Below are positions 35,674 to 44,888 of a stretch of DNA of 64,000 nucleotides, one piece after another. Position 1 is the stretch's first letter, and every line of letters begins with the position of its first letter. Source of the DNA: Tritrichomonas musculus. Its lineage: Eukaryota > Parabasalia > Tritrichomonadida > Tritrichomonadidae. The translations under genes were made by a program, and so were the position numbers. The stretch spans positions 5,518,001 through 5,582,000 of the forward strand of contig JAPFFF010000011.1 in the NCBI GenBank assembly GCA_039105265.1, read 5' to 3'. The notes beneath the pieces were generated by a model, which saw nothing but the letters and a program-made list of their open reading frames with translations, was not told the DNA's origin and ran no database searches.

Positions 35674-36201
35674 TTACATATTAACTGCATACTTAAGACA
35701 AAGATGATATTTGTTAACTAATTCATTATATTCTTTGTTATATACTTGTTTGAAATCAGTACATACTTCTCCATTATCATTTACTATCTTAATGGAATCT
35801 ATCTTACGTATTGGATTAGCTTTCCCTGCACAACAACCTACATCCTCATCAAGACTTATTTCTACAACCTCCGCCTTAATAATTGTTTTAATTATATTAG
35901 ATAAGGCAGTAACAGGGACAATTATACAATTCTTTGATATTAAGTTGGATAATAATGCTTTGTCCTGGTCTAACAATATTTTTGCATACGTTTCAAGTAT
36001 CACGTACTTAACATCCTTTGTTTCTTCTTCTTGATTCTCTTCTAATTCAACATTACGAGTGATAACAATTTCTTCTTTTCCATCATCCCTTTTGTTTATA
36101 ATAATATTATTATTTATATTGCTTGTTGACTGAGCTGCTGCTTGAGGTTCTAATGAAACGTTCGCCTGCACACCATTCGTTTGAGTTCTCTTCTTTATCA
36201 T
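35674..36201 (-). CDS. Conserved Polinton protein, 175 aa (same family as 56503..57135)
   Basis: The C-terminal 110 residues match the B protein at 56503..57135 and the fragment at 1..198: leucine-rich start, an Ala-Glu-Val-Val-Glu strand, EDVGCCAG, then a K/R-I-D-x-I strand and YN..YNEL. The first 60 residues are low-complexity, with an Asn/Ile run. The presence of this family in all three elements marks it as a core gene of these Polintons. Function unknown; proximity to capsid and packaging genes suggests a virion role. Confidence 0.7.
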   Translation of the reverse strand: MIKKRTQTNGVQANVSLEPQAAAQSTSNINNNIIINKRDDGKEEIVITRNVELEENQEEETKDVKYVILETYAKILLDQDKALLSNLISKNCIIVPVTALSNIIKTIIKAEVVEISLDEDVGCCAGKANPIRKIDSIKIVNDNGEVCTDFKQVYNKEYNELVNKYHLCLKYAVNM

Positions 36202-36229
36202 TTCCTTTCGAAAAAAAGTTGATAATCAA

Positions 36230-36658
36230 TCAGTAATGAATATTAGCTTGCTTAACATTAATTGGTTTAAAGTATCCAATCCTTCCTTTATTTCTTTCAT
36301 CCGCTCTACCTTGTATTTCTCCTAATTTCTCTGGTTTCTTTAAGTATGGAGGAAGAATAGGAGCTTTAGGTGCTTTATCTTTCTTTAAATAATACCCTCC
36401 ATCTGTAATGCTAACAGGTGGTTCGTGTAATGGTCTTGTTTTATGTTGATTACTCTTTGGTGGTTTGACTGGTTTGTTTTCCATATACTTTGTTGGTGGT
36501 CTATTAATTCTTGGGTTAAACGTAACTGCGTAAGTATTATCATTAGAAAATATGCCGAAGTGATTAAACTCTATTGTCTTCTCAGTCTTAGTTCCTTCAT
36601 TAAACATTGTCCCCTCTGCTCCAACTGTTGTTGAATTGGGTTTTCTGTACTTATTCAT
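36230..36658 (-). CDS. Unidentified 142-aa basic Pro-rich protein
   Basis: Rich in Pro, Lys, Asn and Tyr with little predicted order; contains short PPTKY and LPPYLKKPEKLGE stretches. No counterpart is obvious in A or B. It lies in the leftward row of small genes of C, with 28 bases to the next gene and a leader with TTTTTTTTGAAAAAG. It could be an internal virion or scaffold protein, which is speculation. Confidence 0.55.
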   Translation of the reverse strand: MNKYRKPNSTTVGAEGTMFNEGTKTEKTIEFNHFGIFSNDNTYAVTFNPRINRPPTKYMENKPVKPPKSNQHKTRPLHEPPVSITDGGYYLKKDKAPKAPILPPYLKKPEKLGEIQGRADERNKGRIGYFKPINVKQANIHY

Positions 36659-36696
36659 TTCTTTTTCAAAAAAAATTGGTCAGTCGAGATTCCGAC

Positions 36697-37146
36697 TTAC
36701 AGAACTAGCTCTTGATGGAGACCAATAAATAGTTCGGGTGTATTTAATTCATATTTCTTACGTAATTCCTCTATCATTGTTTTAGTCTTTTTGGATGCTA
36801 ATTCTATCGAGTAATTGTAGTAACTGTATTCCCCATATTCTTGTTCCTTATTTGAACCATTAACAAAGAATTCATTCATTTTATAATTAATTTTCCTTCT
36901 TGAGTTAGTATTTAATACTATGTGTTCTATATCATATTCCTTAATTTTGTCCGGATATATCCTCCATACGTTCTTGTCCGCCTTAATTGATATGTAGATG
37001 ACTTTTGCTAAATATTTATTTTTTGAAAGTTGAATTGGATATCGATCACAAAGGATAGCGAAATTACTTTCCTTAAAATCTTCTGGGTTATCAGCGAGGG
37101 AAATAACATTATTGATGTAATCATATACTTTATATTGGTCTTGCAT
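36697..37146 (-). CDS. Conserved Polinton protein, 149 aa (same family as 58301..58780)
   Basis: Collinear with the 159-aa protein of B: both have VYEYI/VYDYI near the start, then SNFAILCD or CNFAILCD, LAKV.Y.S, NSRRK, EFFVNG and YYNYSIE. The motif order is kept through the full length although overall identity is moderate. No known domain is recognised. Maintenance in two distant Polintons points to a core function. The leader is ATATTTTTTTATTTCC. Confidence 0.7.
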   Translation of the reverse strand: MQDQYKVYDYINNVISLADNPEDFKESNFAILCDRYPIQLSKNKYLAKVIYISIKADKNVWRIYPDKIKEYDIEHIVLNTNSRRKINYKMNEFFVNGSNKEQEYGEYSYYNYSIELASKKTKTMIEELRKKYELNTPELFIGLHQELVL

Positions 37147-37181
37147 TTTGTATGGAAATAAAAAAATATAATAAAATTTTT

Positions 37182-37784
37182 TTAGTCTAATCCGTATTGT
37201 TGTTTGAAAGTATGGATGTAGAATGTTGTTTGCTTATTATTTATATCTCTTGTCGCAATGAATTTTCTACCACTTTTAGCTGTATTAATGTGCATAACTC
37301 TATAAACATCATCAGTTATTCGTTCATAGAATATATCTTCATCATAATAGTAATAATACTTATTTTCAGCAAAATATCTTCTTTCATTCCTTAAATCATA
37401 GTGAGTAATAACAATTGCTTCGTCTGGAATATTGTCTATAAATTCATATGAAACTCCGTGTCTTCCTGAAGCATTTCTGTTATTTTCACTTGCTGACACC
37501 CAACGTAAGTTCGATAAATGATAATCTGTTCTGTCACGTGAAATATGATCAATGAAAGGCAAGTCATTTGGGTTTGGTATGAACTGTTTGGCTATAATCC
37601 TATGCTTTTGATATGGCTTTCCACTTAAATTTACCTGAACATATCCATTACTTTTGTTAATACTTTCCTTCACGACATAATGATCTTTCTTTCTACGAAT
37701 GGTGTAGGGGTACTGATTCAGTATTTCATATTCATTTTCAAAATCTTTGAGCGTAACAAAATCTATAACTTGTTCTTCTGTCAT
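37182..37784 (-). CDS. HNH homing-type endonuclease, 200 aa
   Basis: Paralogue of 33534..34097 with the same layout: YPYTIRRKKDHY, then QKHRIIAKQFIPNPNDLPFI and DHISRDRTDYHLSNLRW. The C-terminal half (beta-rich, with YYYYDEDIFYERI) is also shared with the first copy. It sits just after the capsid gene in reading direction, with about 70 bases between. Two copies beside the polymerase and the capsid gene suggest duplication within the element. Confidence 0.85.
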   Translation of the reverse strand: MTEEQVIDFVTLKDFENEYEILNQYPYTIRRKKDHYVVKESINKSNGYVQVNLSGKPYQKHRIIAKQFIPNPNDLPFIDHISRDRTDYHLSNLRWVSASENNRNASGRHGVSYEFIDNIPDEAIVITHYDLRNERRYFAENKYYYYYDEDIFYERITDDVYRVMHINTAKSGRKFIATRDINNKQTTFYIHTFKQQYGLD

Positions 37785-37852
37785 TTTGTATTTATGTATA
37801 GTGATAATAAAAAAATATAATTAAAATAGAAAGACGCAATTATTTTTGTTAT

Positions 37853-39190
37853 TTAATCCCTTGAGGTCAAGTCATAATTGCCCAAGCGAACTAAAGGTGG
37901 CATGCCATTCGGTTGAACTAAGATAGATATAGATGAATCAAATAAGAGACAAATTAAAGGTGGTGTTTGAACATCTTTTGCATATGTACTTTCACCTGTT
38001 TCTTGTGTTACAATTATTTCAAAATTAATTGGTGATAAAGAGGTTAATCCCTGTTGATATGTATTATCAGTTTCAGTTGGGAGAGCAATAAAGAAACTTG
38101 TTCGGTCATCAGGATAATTTCCAATAGAGCGTGCGTATGGATGGTCATTGGTTAATGATGCAACAACTTCTTTATTAAATCCACTCTGTCCTCCATTCAT
38201 GTTCATTGCGTTCTGACAATATTCAAGGAACTCTGGGTATTCATTAGTTGTGCCAAAAGCTTTAGCAGGAATGTTTCCATACCCACCACAGTTTAATTGG
38301 AATGATTTAAATTGTGGATTCCTAAATACTGTGTGATGGGTATGTTTTTCTGGAAATAGACAAAATATGGAATCAACAAAGCGAGGGGTAATGGTGCAGG
38401 TGGTTTTACAATTTGGGTTCTTTAAAGCTGTAGTAGTAGTATAGACAGAAAGTGTTTGTGTTGGAAATGTTAGTGGATGAGTTGGGTCAGCATATCTTTG
38501 TACTAGACTGGAATAAATATTATCTTCTATACCAAAACAAGGAATAATAGATGAACACTCAGTAATCTCATATTTAGTGACTTGAAATGTCCTGTCTACA
38601 GCTTCAAGTGTTTTTCCAGTTCCTGGTTTTGTTGCATACATTTTAATAGGTTCTTTTAATGGTGTAAATTCATTTGTGATGCTTGGTAATGAGTATGTTG
38701 ACAATACATTATGTTCATTCTGTAAAGACATTTCAGGACCCATAGGACAACATACCATACCTTCACATGAAAAGAATAATCGGAGTTCAATCTTGCCTGC
38801 GAATGCGGGAAGGTATTTAATATTGGATAATGGTAAGAACCTTCTTAAATCAATCTTTAGGTGAATTTTATATGTTTTGTCTTCCCATTTTTCTGCCCAA
38901 TCAACAATAAATCCTGTTCTGCTGCCTGATTTACCATTCCATATATCTTTATGTCTAGCCTTTGAATATACATCTGCTCTCTTTGTTGTTTCGTTGGCGC
39001 AACATGCAGTTAGAAATGATTCTTCGCAACCAAAGTTCTGGGTATATATCGTTATTCCGTTAGCTACTATTTCATATTTCTCAACAGCATCTCTAGCATC
39101 CTTGAAACCAAACCATACTCTATTCAATTGATATTTATCATCTGCTGGAGCAACAGTTTGTCCTGCCATTTCTTTAATCTTTACCTCCAT
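37853..39190 (-). CDS. MCP: Major capsid protein (double jelly-roll type), 445 aa
   Basis: Identified by similarity to B's 705-aa capsid protein in the second half: CLFPEKHTHHTVFRNPQFKS then LNCGGYGNIP, matching LFPKHHNDLTVFENP and LNIGGKNFP. The whole sequence is beta-rich, as expected for tandem jelly rolls. It is shorter than B's, which carries a Pro-rich linker. It would form the shell of the particle. The short frame 39181..39432 overlaps its 5' end and is probably part of the capsid module. HNH and pX-like genes are neighbours. Confidence 0.8.
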   Translation of the reverse strand: MEVKIKEMAGQTVAPADDKYQLNRVWFGFKDARDAVEKYEIVANGITIYTQNFGCEESFLTACCANETTKRADVYSKARHKDIWNGKSGSRTGFIVDWAEKWEDKTYKIHLKIDLRRFLPLSNIKYLPAFAGKIELRLFFSCEGMVCCPMGPEMSLQNEHNVLSTYSLPSITNEFTPLKEPIKMYATKPGTGKTLEAVDRTFQVTKYEITECSSIIPCFGIEDNIYSSLVQRYADPTHPLTFPTQTLSVYTTTTALKNPNCKTTCTITPRFVDSIFCLFPEKHTHHTVFRNPQFKSFQLNCGGYGNIPAKAFGTTNEYPEFLEYCQNAMNMNGGQSGFNKEVVASLTNDHPYARSIGNYPDDRTSFFIALPTETDNTYQQGLTSLSPINFEIIVTQETGESTYAKDVQTPPLICLLFDSSISILVQPNGMPPLVRLGNYDLTSRD

Positions 39191-39432
39191 GTCAGCTCTA
39201 ATAAATCCATTATATATGTCTGCTGTATTGTTTGTGTTAGGTGATATAATTGCACTTGTATATGAGCCTTGAGTTGAATTGGAGGCGATGGAGAATAAGA
39301 TGTTTGTGGACTAATTGTGTATTGCTTGTTGGTATCTGATAAGGCTATACAATTATCAACAATATCAAAATAGCTAGCAATTTGGGTACATGTTTCAGCT
39401 GACGTCCTTAGTTCAATTTCTGGATTTAACAT
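39181..39432 (-). CDS. Short frame at the start of the capsid module, about 83 aa
   Basis: Start set at ATG 39432 (MLNPEIELRTSAE), preceded by a TTATTATTTTTC leader like those of other C genes. The sequence is Ser/Thr/Gln-rich and overlaps the capsid gene by 10 bases. I do not recognise it as an independent protein; it most likely belongs to the capsid module. Confidence 0.45.
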   Translation of the reverse strand: MLNPEIELRTSAETCTQIASYFDIVDNCIALSDTNKQYTISPQTSYSPSPPIQLKAHIQVQLYHLTQTIQQTYIMDLLELTWR

Positions 39433-39463
39433 ATTTTCTTTTAAGAAAAATAATAAAAGCAAA

Positions 39464-40006
39464 TTAAATCATATCAGAGAAAATATTATTTCGCCTTCTA
39501 CGAATAGGTTGAGGTGGGATTACTGGTATTGGTTCCTCTTCGGATTCGTCTTCTATTTGATTTGGTTCTTGGAAGTATTGTGGCTGAGTATACTGTGGAT
39601 AATATGGTTTTCTCATTTGTTTTTGTATTACATCTTTTATCATTTTCTTCTGTTCTTTCTTAGCCCTTTCGTTTTTAAACTCTTCACCCAATAGCTTTAA
39701 TTGGTTTAGTATTTCTATATTTATTGTTGGATCATATACTTGTTTTGGTTGTTCTTCTATTATTGGTTTTTTGGGTTTTGGTATTTCCTCAGGTGGGTCG
39801 GAATTCTGACCAACAACTTTTTCTTCAATCGTTTCTGTTTTAGTTAATGGTTCAGGTGGTGGTTTCGTTAATGATTGCTCTCTTCTTTTTACTATATATT
39901 TGTTTTCTTTTTTGGTAGGAAGTACATCCCAATCAGGGTCCTCACGACCATTAAGCCAGTTCTGTATTACTTGTAATCTTTTTGATCCTGTCAAATGCTT
40001 AGACAT
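39464..40006 (-). CDS. Unidentified 180-aa Pro/Glu-rich protein
   Basis: The N-terminal 40 residues are ordered-looking (LQVIQNWLNGREDPDWDVLP); the middle is a Pro/Glu/Lys linker; a short helix (LNQLKLLGEEFKNERAKKEQ) and an Arg-rich tail (RRRRNN) follow. No family is recognised. It lies between the capsid and pX-like genes, so a scaffold or internal virion role is possible. The leader is ATTTTTTTATC just before ATG 40006. Confidence 0.6.
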   Translation of the reverse strand: MSKHLTGSKRLQVIQNWLNGREDPDWDVLPTKKENKYIVKRREQSLTKPPPEPLTKTETIEEKVVGQNSDPPEEIPKPKKPIIEEQPKQVYDPTINIEILNQLKLLGEEFKNERAKKEQKKMIKDVIQKQMRKPYYPQYTQPQYFQEPNQIEDESEEEPIPVIPPQPIRRRRNNIFSDMI

Positions 40007-40037
40007 TTAATTGATAAAAAAATCATTTTATTGAGTT

Positions 40038-40568
40038 TTATTGAGTTTTCTTTGTTTTTCTTGATTTCTTTCTCTTTCTTTTATTCAATTTCGCTATATG
40101 TGCTTCTGCTTCATCCACATATTTACTTCTGTTCTGATATATTTTATAAGCAGCTGGCTTTCTCGAATAATGAATGCGTGGAAAATCTGCATACATTACA
40201 TTACTACCTAGCGGATTAGGTTGTCTTTCTGCTATATTCTTTTCTAATGCTGCCTTTACTTCTCCTTCTTTTATTCCACTTGCTATTGTTGTCAATCCTT
40301 TACCTATACCTATTGCTGCTGGATTACCCGTTATTGTTCCAAAAGCTTGTGTTGCTCCCCCTACTGTATTTAATATTGGTGCCTTATTTTTCCAAGCCCA
40401 TTTACCAGCTTTACCAACTGCACTATCGCCAATGAATTTACTTACTTTCCCAAAACCAGATTTTACAGAATTCCATGCATTATTTATAAATTTCCCAAAA
40501 GTACTACCACCAGAATCTGGTGTAGTAGATTGAATATATTTTCCAGAATCGATTGTTCCTGAAGGCAT
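40038..40568 (-). CDS. Gly/Ala-rich small virion protein (adenovirus pVI/pX-like candidate), 176 aa
   Basis: The first 115 residues are rich in Gly, Ala and Lys with amphipathic helices (AWNSVKSGFGKVSKFIGDSA) and a hydrophobic middle; the C terminus is very basic (KRKRKKSRKTKKTQ). B has a shorter protein of the same style at 54047..54298, next to its capsid gene. Polintons and adenoviruses carry small membrane-active or DNA-binding virion proteins of this style. The assignment is by composition and place, not by a clear domain. Confidence 0.6.
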   Translation of the reverse strand: MPSGTIDSGKYIQSTTPDSGGSTFGKFINNAWNSVKSGFGKVSKFIGDSAVGKAGKWAWKNKAPILNTVGGATQAFGTITGNPAAIGIGKGLTTIASGIKEGEVKAALEKNIAERQPNPLGSNVMYADFPRIHYSRKPAAYKIYQNRSKYVDEAEAHIAKLNKRKRKKSRKTKKTQ

Positions 40569-40585
40569 TTAATTTACAAATAAAA

Positions 40586-41443
40586 CTACTTTTCAAAGTA
40601 ATATTTATTGGCGGTTATGTTCATAATAAATTTTGAATGAAGATCTCTATGCTGTAAATATTCTTTTACCGTCTTCTTGATATTAAGGTTGTTATTTGTT
40701 TGTTGAAGCAAGGAAGTAAAATCTTCTTCTGAGTATCCACTATAGCATATGATATCCGTGGCCAATCTTTTTGCATTTATGTGTACGAATCTGATTGTCT
40801 GAATAGCCATGATGCAGGTAATATTATAATGTCTTGTCTTGGTTAATAGTCTAAGGAATTCAGTATTGTTATGTGTCAATAAATCACTTCCTGCACAGTC
40901 ATCCAATATTATTAGTGTGTTATATGGGTAAGAAGAGGTTTGGTATTTTACTAACTTATTGGCTATATATACTATTCTATCATCTATTTCTTGGAGGGAG
41001 TGCTTGTTTATAAGTCTCTGCATTTCTTCATTTGTTTCCTTCATTTTTGATAATACATGCTTTACCATTGCATAATATTTTATTTTTCTTTTGAGGTGTT
41101 TCTTTAGGTAATCCATCAATTGGGCTTCATTAAGATATACTATTGGTGTCTTTACCTCTTTACTCATTGCCTCAGCCGTTTTGTCTGCTTTTCCAGAACT
41201 TGAGCAAAATATTATTTTTTGATAGTACGGATGCTTAAATAGACGTTCAGTAATTAGTATGTGTTTCCACAACCAATAACTCTTACCTGCACCTGGTTTA
41301 CCAATAAGAAAATAAATTCCATTCGTACTAAAAGGATAGGAAGGATGGAGAGGTTTCATCAGTGCTGCCTCTATCTCTTTCTGGTTCTTCTTCATTGTCT
41401 TTTGGATTAAGGATTCCACTTCTTTCATTATTTGTTTAGACAT
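40586..41443 (-). CDS. Genome-packaging ATPase (FtsK/HerA type), 285 aa
   Basis: Walker A GKPGAGKS near residues 45-52 and Walker B TLIILDDCAG near 173, followed by a Thr-Lys-Thr-Arg-His segment as in viral packaging ATPases. It carries out DNA translocation into the capsid. It differs strongly from the A/B ATPase pair (there GTQGKGKS/ASQGKGKS and Cys-Glu-Asp in Walker B), showing that C is a separate lineage. It is 10 bases downstream of the integrase, in one leftward operon-like row with capsid-module genes. Confidence 0.93.
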   Translation of the reverse strand: MSKQIMKEVESLIQKTMKKNQKEIEAALMKPLHPSYPFSTNGIYFLIGKPGAGKSYWLWKHILITERLFKHPYYQKIIFCSSSGKADKTAEAMSKEVKTPIVYLNEAQLMDYLKKHLKRKIKYYAMVKHVLSKMKETNEEMQRLINKHSLQEIDDRIVYIANKLVKYQTSSYPYNTLIILDDCAGSDLLTHNNTEFLRLLTKTRHYNITCIMAIQTIRFVHINAKRLATDIICYSGYSEEDFTSLLQQTNNNLNIKKTVKEYLQHRDLHSKFIMNITANKYYFEK

Positions 41444-41453
41444 TTATTTGTGG

Positions 41454-42539
41454 TTAAATCCATTTCTTTATATTGTTGGGTATATTTTTCTTCTTTGACC
41501 AGTAATCCACTTCAAGATTAGATAGCTTTGTTGGAGCACCTTCTCGTAAATTTTTAGCCGGTATGATGTCTTCTGTACCTTCGCTGTATTTAATTTTATA
41601 TTTGTTCTTTGTTGTATCATAAGAAATAATCTTCTCCACAATACCTCTCTTGCCTCCCTTAAGTGTTTGTGCAATATTTTTGTTTTGTGTCTTGATTAAC
41701 CTATAACCAGGGAGTTTGTCTATTGACTCATCTTTGGACTTAATTATAAATTGGTTCCCAGCCTTTGAATCAACTATATATGCTTCCTTGCTTACCTTGT
41801 TCCTGCGCTTCGAAAATGGCTCCTTAGCCTGAATAATTCTAACTCTATCATTTGGTTTAAAGTCATATGGATTGTTTTGCGACTTGGTTTTTACATATTC
41901 TTTTTCATCTTTCTCTGTCATCTCGTTTGGTATCTTATAGTCCAATGATCTGTGGGGAGAATTGTTGTATGAATCTATTAAACTATCCATTTCTTTCTCA
42001 TTGATGAACCTGTTCTCGCCTACCATGTCTCTAATCGTTCTCATGAACCTATTTATGATACCTAGTACATTATGATTATTATCCTCGGTAGTAGTGTAAA
42101 CAATATTTTTGGTCTTCATCAACTGTAATACATCATTGGACAAGTAAGCAGCATCCTGGTCTGATGTTATCGAATAGACATCTGGCTCGTCCTCAAAAAA
42201 TTTATTTAATGCCTGGGCTACCTCTTTTGCACCTTTCCCCTTCATTGGATAACAATATGCTTTTCTTGTGTTAATATTAATTAGCATCAAATAGTTGAGA
42301 CCATCCTTTGTCTTATCATTGATGAATGTGTCCATTTGATATCCTCCAGAGTGTTTAGAATAGATATTCATAAACTTTGCCTTTGGTACCTTTACATCAT
42401 GTACTATCTTCCTTAAATAATCTAATGCGGCTTCTTCTGTGAATCCATATCGTTTTGCGAGTGGAACAAATTTAGAGGCAGATCTCCAAGGAAAAAAAGA
42501 ATGAAGCTCATTAATTGTCTTAAAATGCTTTTTGTTCAT
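41454..42539 (-). CDS. Retroviral-type (rve) integrase, 361 aa
   Basis: An N-terminal helical region is followed by a DDE-type RNase H fold core: GGYQMDTFIND near 62-72, TSDQDAAY near 124-131 and the NHNVLGIINRFMRTIRD region near 160; then YNNSPHRSLDYKIP, typical of this integrase class. An SH3-like segment (KPNDRVRIIQAKEPF) and a chromodomain-like C terminus (IISYDTTKNKYKIKYSEGTE) complete it. It joins element ends to target DNA, producing 5-6 bp duplications as seen here. Confidence 0.92.
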   Translation of the reverse strand: MNKKHFKTINELHSFFPWRSASKFVPLAKRYGFTEEAALDYLRKIVHDVKVPKAKFMNIYSKHSGGYQMDTFINDKTKDGLNYLMLININTRKAYCYPMKGKGAKEVAQALNKFFEDEPDVYSITSDQDAAYLSNDVLQLMKTKNIVYTTTEDNNHNVLGIINRFMRTIRDMVGENRFINEKEMDSLIDSYNNSPHRSLDYKIPNEMTEKDEKEYVKTKSQNNPYDFKPNDRVRIIQAKEPFSKRRNKVSKEAYIVDSKAGNQFIIKSKDESIDKLPGYRLIKTQNKNIAQTLKGGKRGIVEKIISYDTTKNKYKIKYSEGTEDIIPAKNLREGAPTKLSNLEVDYWSKKKNIPNNIKKWI

Positions 42540-42550
42540 TTAAATTAGTC

Positions 42551-43873
42551 TTAAATGTAAAGCATCTTCTTAAATGGTAATAATTGCATTTCAATGACAA
42601 ATGATTCATTGTTTGGTACCAGAACAGGAATATTATTATGACGCCCTGAATATAATTCTATCCAAAATCTTTGATCAGTTGAGTTTAGCTTGAAGTACTT
42701 GATAGGACTGAAGTATATTTGACTATTACCTAAATAATATTTATTTGATTGCTCAGCTATTGATGAATATACTTTACACGAATGTCTATCCCAAATATTT
42801 TTAAAATCTAATCTTCTGCACCATTTATCATTAAAGTCATATGGATTATTTTGATATGGTTTATCTCCTATATTAAATAAATCAGCAAAATCAGTATTCT
42901 TATAGTTAGAATCTGTTCTATTACTTTCTCTAAAATTAATCTTGAAATCAACGTAGTATAGACCTAATTCGACAAAATCATTTTCCCCTGGTATTGGTTT
43001 TGGTGTAGGTGTTGGTGTTGGTGTAGGTGTTGGTGTAGGTTCATAATCTGTTATCTCTGGTGCCATATATATAAATGATGGTTTGGAAATTGTATTCTTT
43101 TCTAAGTTCTGTGGTGAAAAAATGGTTTCAATAAATGCTTTCTTATCATAATCATAATATCCATCCATTTGAAAATCGTTTCGGCTTCTATCAATCTTAT
43201 CTTGGCGAAAGAGCGGAATAATATTTTCTTCATGCTCTTTAAACCAATTATCGATTTTTGTTTTATATTCTTGATACTTTTCTCGGGCATTAAATAGAAA
43301 TGTTAACACATCTTTCACAAAATAGAAACGTCCAAATAATGGATTAATATATTCTTTGGTGATAGCTTTATATTGTTCCAATATTTTATTCCAAGAATCA
43401 GCTGTTACTTTACAATCTTTTAAGAATGCTTCATTATATGTATTAAATACTTTATCTAATTGGTCATTTATATCATCAAATATTTTTCTCATATCATTAT
43501 CAGTCGATAACCAAGATATAACATGGATTGTTAATTCTATTTTTGATTTTTTTGGTAATTTGTCATATATTTCGTCATTATTTATTTTTTTATTTTTATC
43601 CTTTGCCTTTTCTTCCTTTACCTTTTCATCAAAGTCCTTCCTCAAATATTTTCGAATGCTAAAATCAAATTCTAATTTTCTTCTTCGAGCCATTAAATAA
43701 ATACTTCTTACGCCTACAATTGATTCCCCTCTATTCGAAGTACACCATTCTTGAGGAAAATTAAAGTAATATCGATTAGGTTTGCTTGGGTCTTGTTCTC
43801 CATCTTCTAAAAAGTAAGCATATTCAATTGGTATAGGTGTTGTTTCTTCTGCGGGATTAAGTGTTGGATACAT
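42551..43873 (-). CDS. Unidentified structural-type protein, 440 aa; possible minor capsid protein
   Basis: Start set at ATG 43873 (MYPTLNPAEE), because the preceding residues of the open frame are hydrophobic leader-like and less likely. The N-terminal part is beta-rich with FPQEWCTSNRGESIVGVRSI; the middle has a Lys/Glu coiled coil; near residue 285-305 lies a Pro-Thr dipeptide repeat; the C terminus is beta-rich again, ending LPFKKMLYI. The gene opens the leftward integrase-ATPase-capsid row, so a virion role such as penton or vertex protein is plausible. No named domain is recognised. Confidence 0.6.
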   Translation of the reverse strand: MYPTLNPAEETTPIPIEYAYFLEDGEQDPSKPNRYYFNFPQEWCTSNRGESIVGVRSIYLMARRRKLEFDFSIRKYLRKDFDEKVKEEKAKDKNKKINNDEIYDKLPKKSKIELTIHVISWLSTDNDMRKIFDDINDQLDKVFNTYNEAFLKDCKVTADSWNKILEQYKAITKEYINPLFGRFYFVKDVLTFLFNAREKYQEYKTKIDNWFKEHEENIIPLFRQDKIDRSRNDFQMDGYYDYDKKAFIETIFSPQNLEKNTISKPSFIYMAPEITDYEPTPTPTPTPTPTPKPIPGENDFVELGLYYVDFKINFRESNRTDSNYKNTDFADLFNIGDKPYQNNPYDFNDKWCRRLDFKNIWDRHSCKVYSSIAEQSNKYYLGNSQIYFSPIKYFKLNSTDQRFWIELYSGRHNNIPVLVPNNESFVIEMQLLPFKKMLYI

Positions 43874-44888
43874 TTTTATAAAAATATTAAAATATAAAAA
43901 CAAAAGTGCAAAAACCAACCCTGAGAGGCCTTTTTCTGAATTACTTATAAAAGAGATCTACTCCAAATGAAATCCTTATTGAAAGGAGCCGTCCGTTAAC
44001 TAGGGGAAGTTAATGGCCTCGATCAGGAAGATGGAAACTTAACTCAATAAGTTTTTTGTTTGCGGAATAATTGTTAACGAACAACTCACAACTTAGCCAC
44101 AAATCCAAGTTTTCACAGATTTCACTCAAAGTCCACTCTTTCTCATAACTCAGAAAAAATGCGTTCCGGATATATGTCGAACCTAGGATGTTAGGTAGGG
44201 AGTTTAACCATTACGACACACGCATAGACAAAGATGGAAACTCGATTTTGAATAAATATAAAACCAAATAAATATTGAAATATATTCTAATAACTCAAAT
44301 AATATATTCAGAATTTAGTTTTAAAAATAAACCATCCAAAAATATTCTTGTATGGGGTCATAGCTCAATGGAAATATTTGGTGGAAAGTTACATGGTTCG
44401 AAAAATAGAAAGTCCGACATTTTTTATAAAAATTAATTTTAATAAATTATAACCATAACCTTGTAAAAATAATAAAAAATTTTATCTATCAATTTATTAA
44501 TAAAATTTTCTTTCACAAATATTATAATTTTAAAGGAAAAAATTTTATTTCTCAATTTTGAAAATTTTAAGGTTGTTACTGTACAGTAAGTGTACAGTGA
44601 CTGTACAGTAAGTGTACAGTACCAAAATTTATATTCAAAAAGTGGAACAAAAATTTTGAAAAATTAATTAAAATCAATAACAAAATAATAAAAATTTAAA
44701 TTCAAAAAGTGAAAAATAATATTAAAATATCTTGGTGTCTAGTTAACTTTTTAAGAATATTTTTATAAAATCTTTTCAAAATATTTGAGAGAAAAAAATA
44801 TACTTCTGGCATAAAAATATTTGAGAGAAAATATTAACTCAATCAAAACTCAATTTTTCGGGGTCGTGCCTATACAAGAAATACCGTA
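43874..44888. other. Non-coding region of C inside its right terminal repeat
   Basis: About 1 kb without genes. It holds two stretches with tRNA-like wording (44165..44235 on the minus strand, with TAGGTTCGAC; 44350..44410 on the plus strand, with TAGCTCAATGG and GGTTCGAA) whose arms pair poorly, a short direct repeat with TGTACAGT palindromes at 44577..44622, and long A/T runs. It could include an origin-proximal or regulatory region. Confidence 0.45.
44577..44622. repeat. Two direct 22-bp repeats with ACTGTACAGT palindrome
   Basis: The unit ACTGTACAGTAAGTGTACAG occurs twice in tandem; ACTGTACAGT is a perfect 10-base palindrome and GTGTACAGT a near copy, so there are four GTACAGT boxes in 46 bases. 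This is typical of a protein-binding array. It is about 270 bases from the inner edge of C's right terminal repeat. Confidence 0.8.

Noticed and set aside
44350-44410. Canonical tRNA gene
   Set aside because: D-loop and T-loop wording is present but the D and T stems do not pair; kept only as a tRNA-like stretch.
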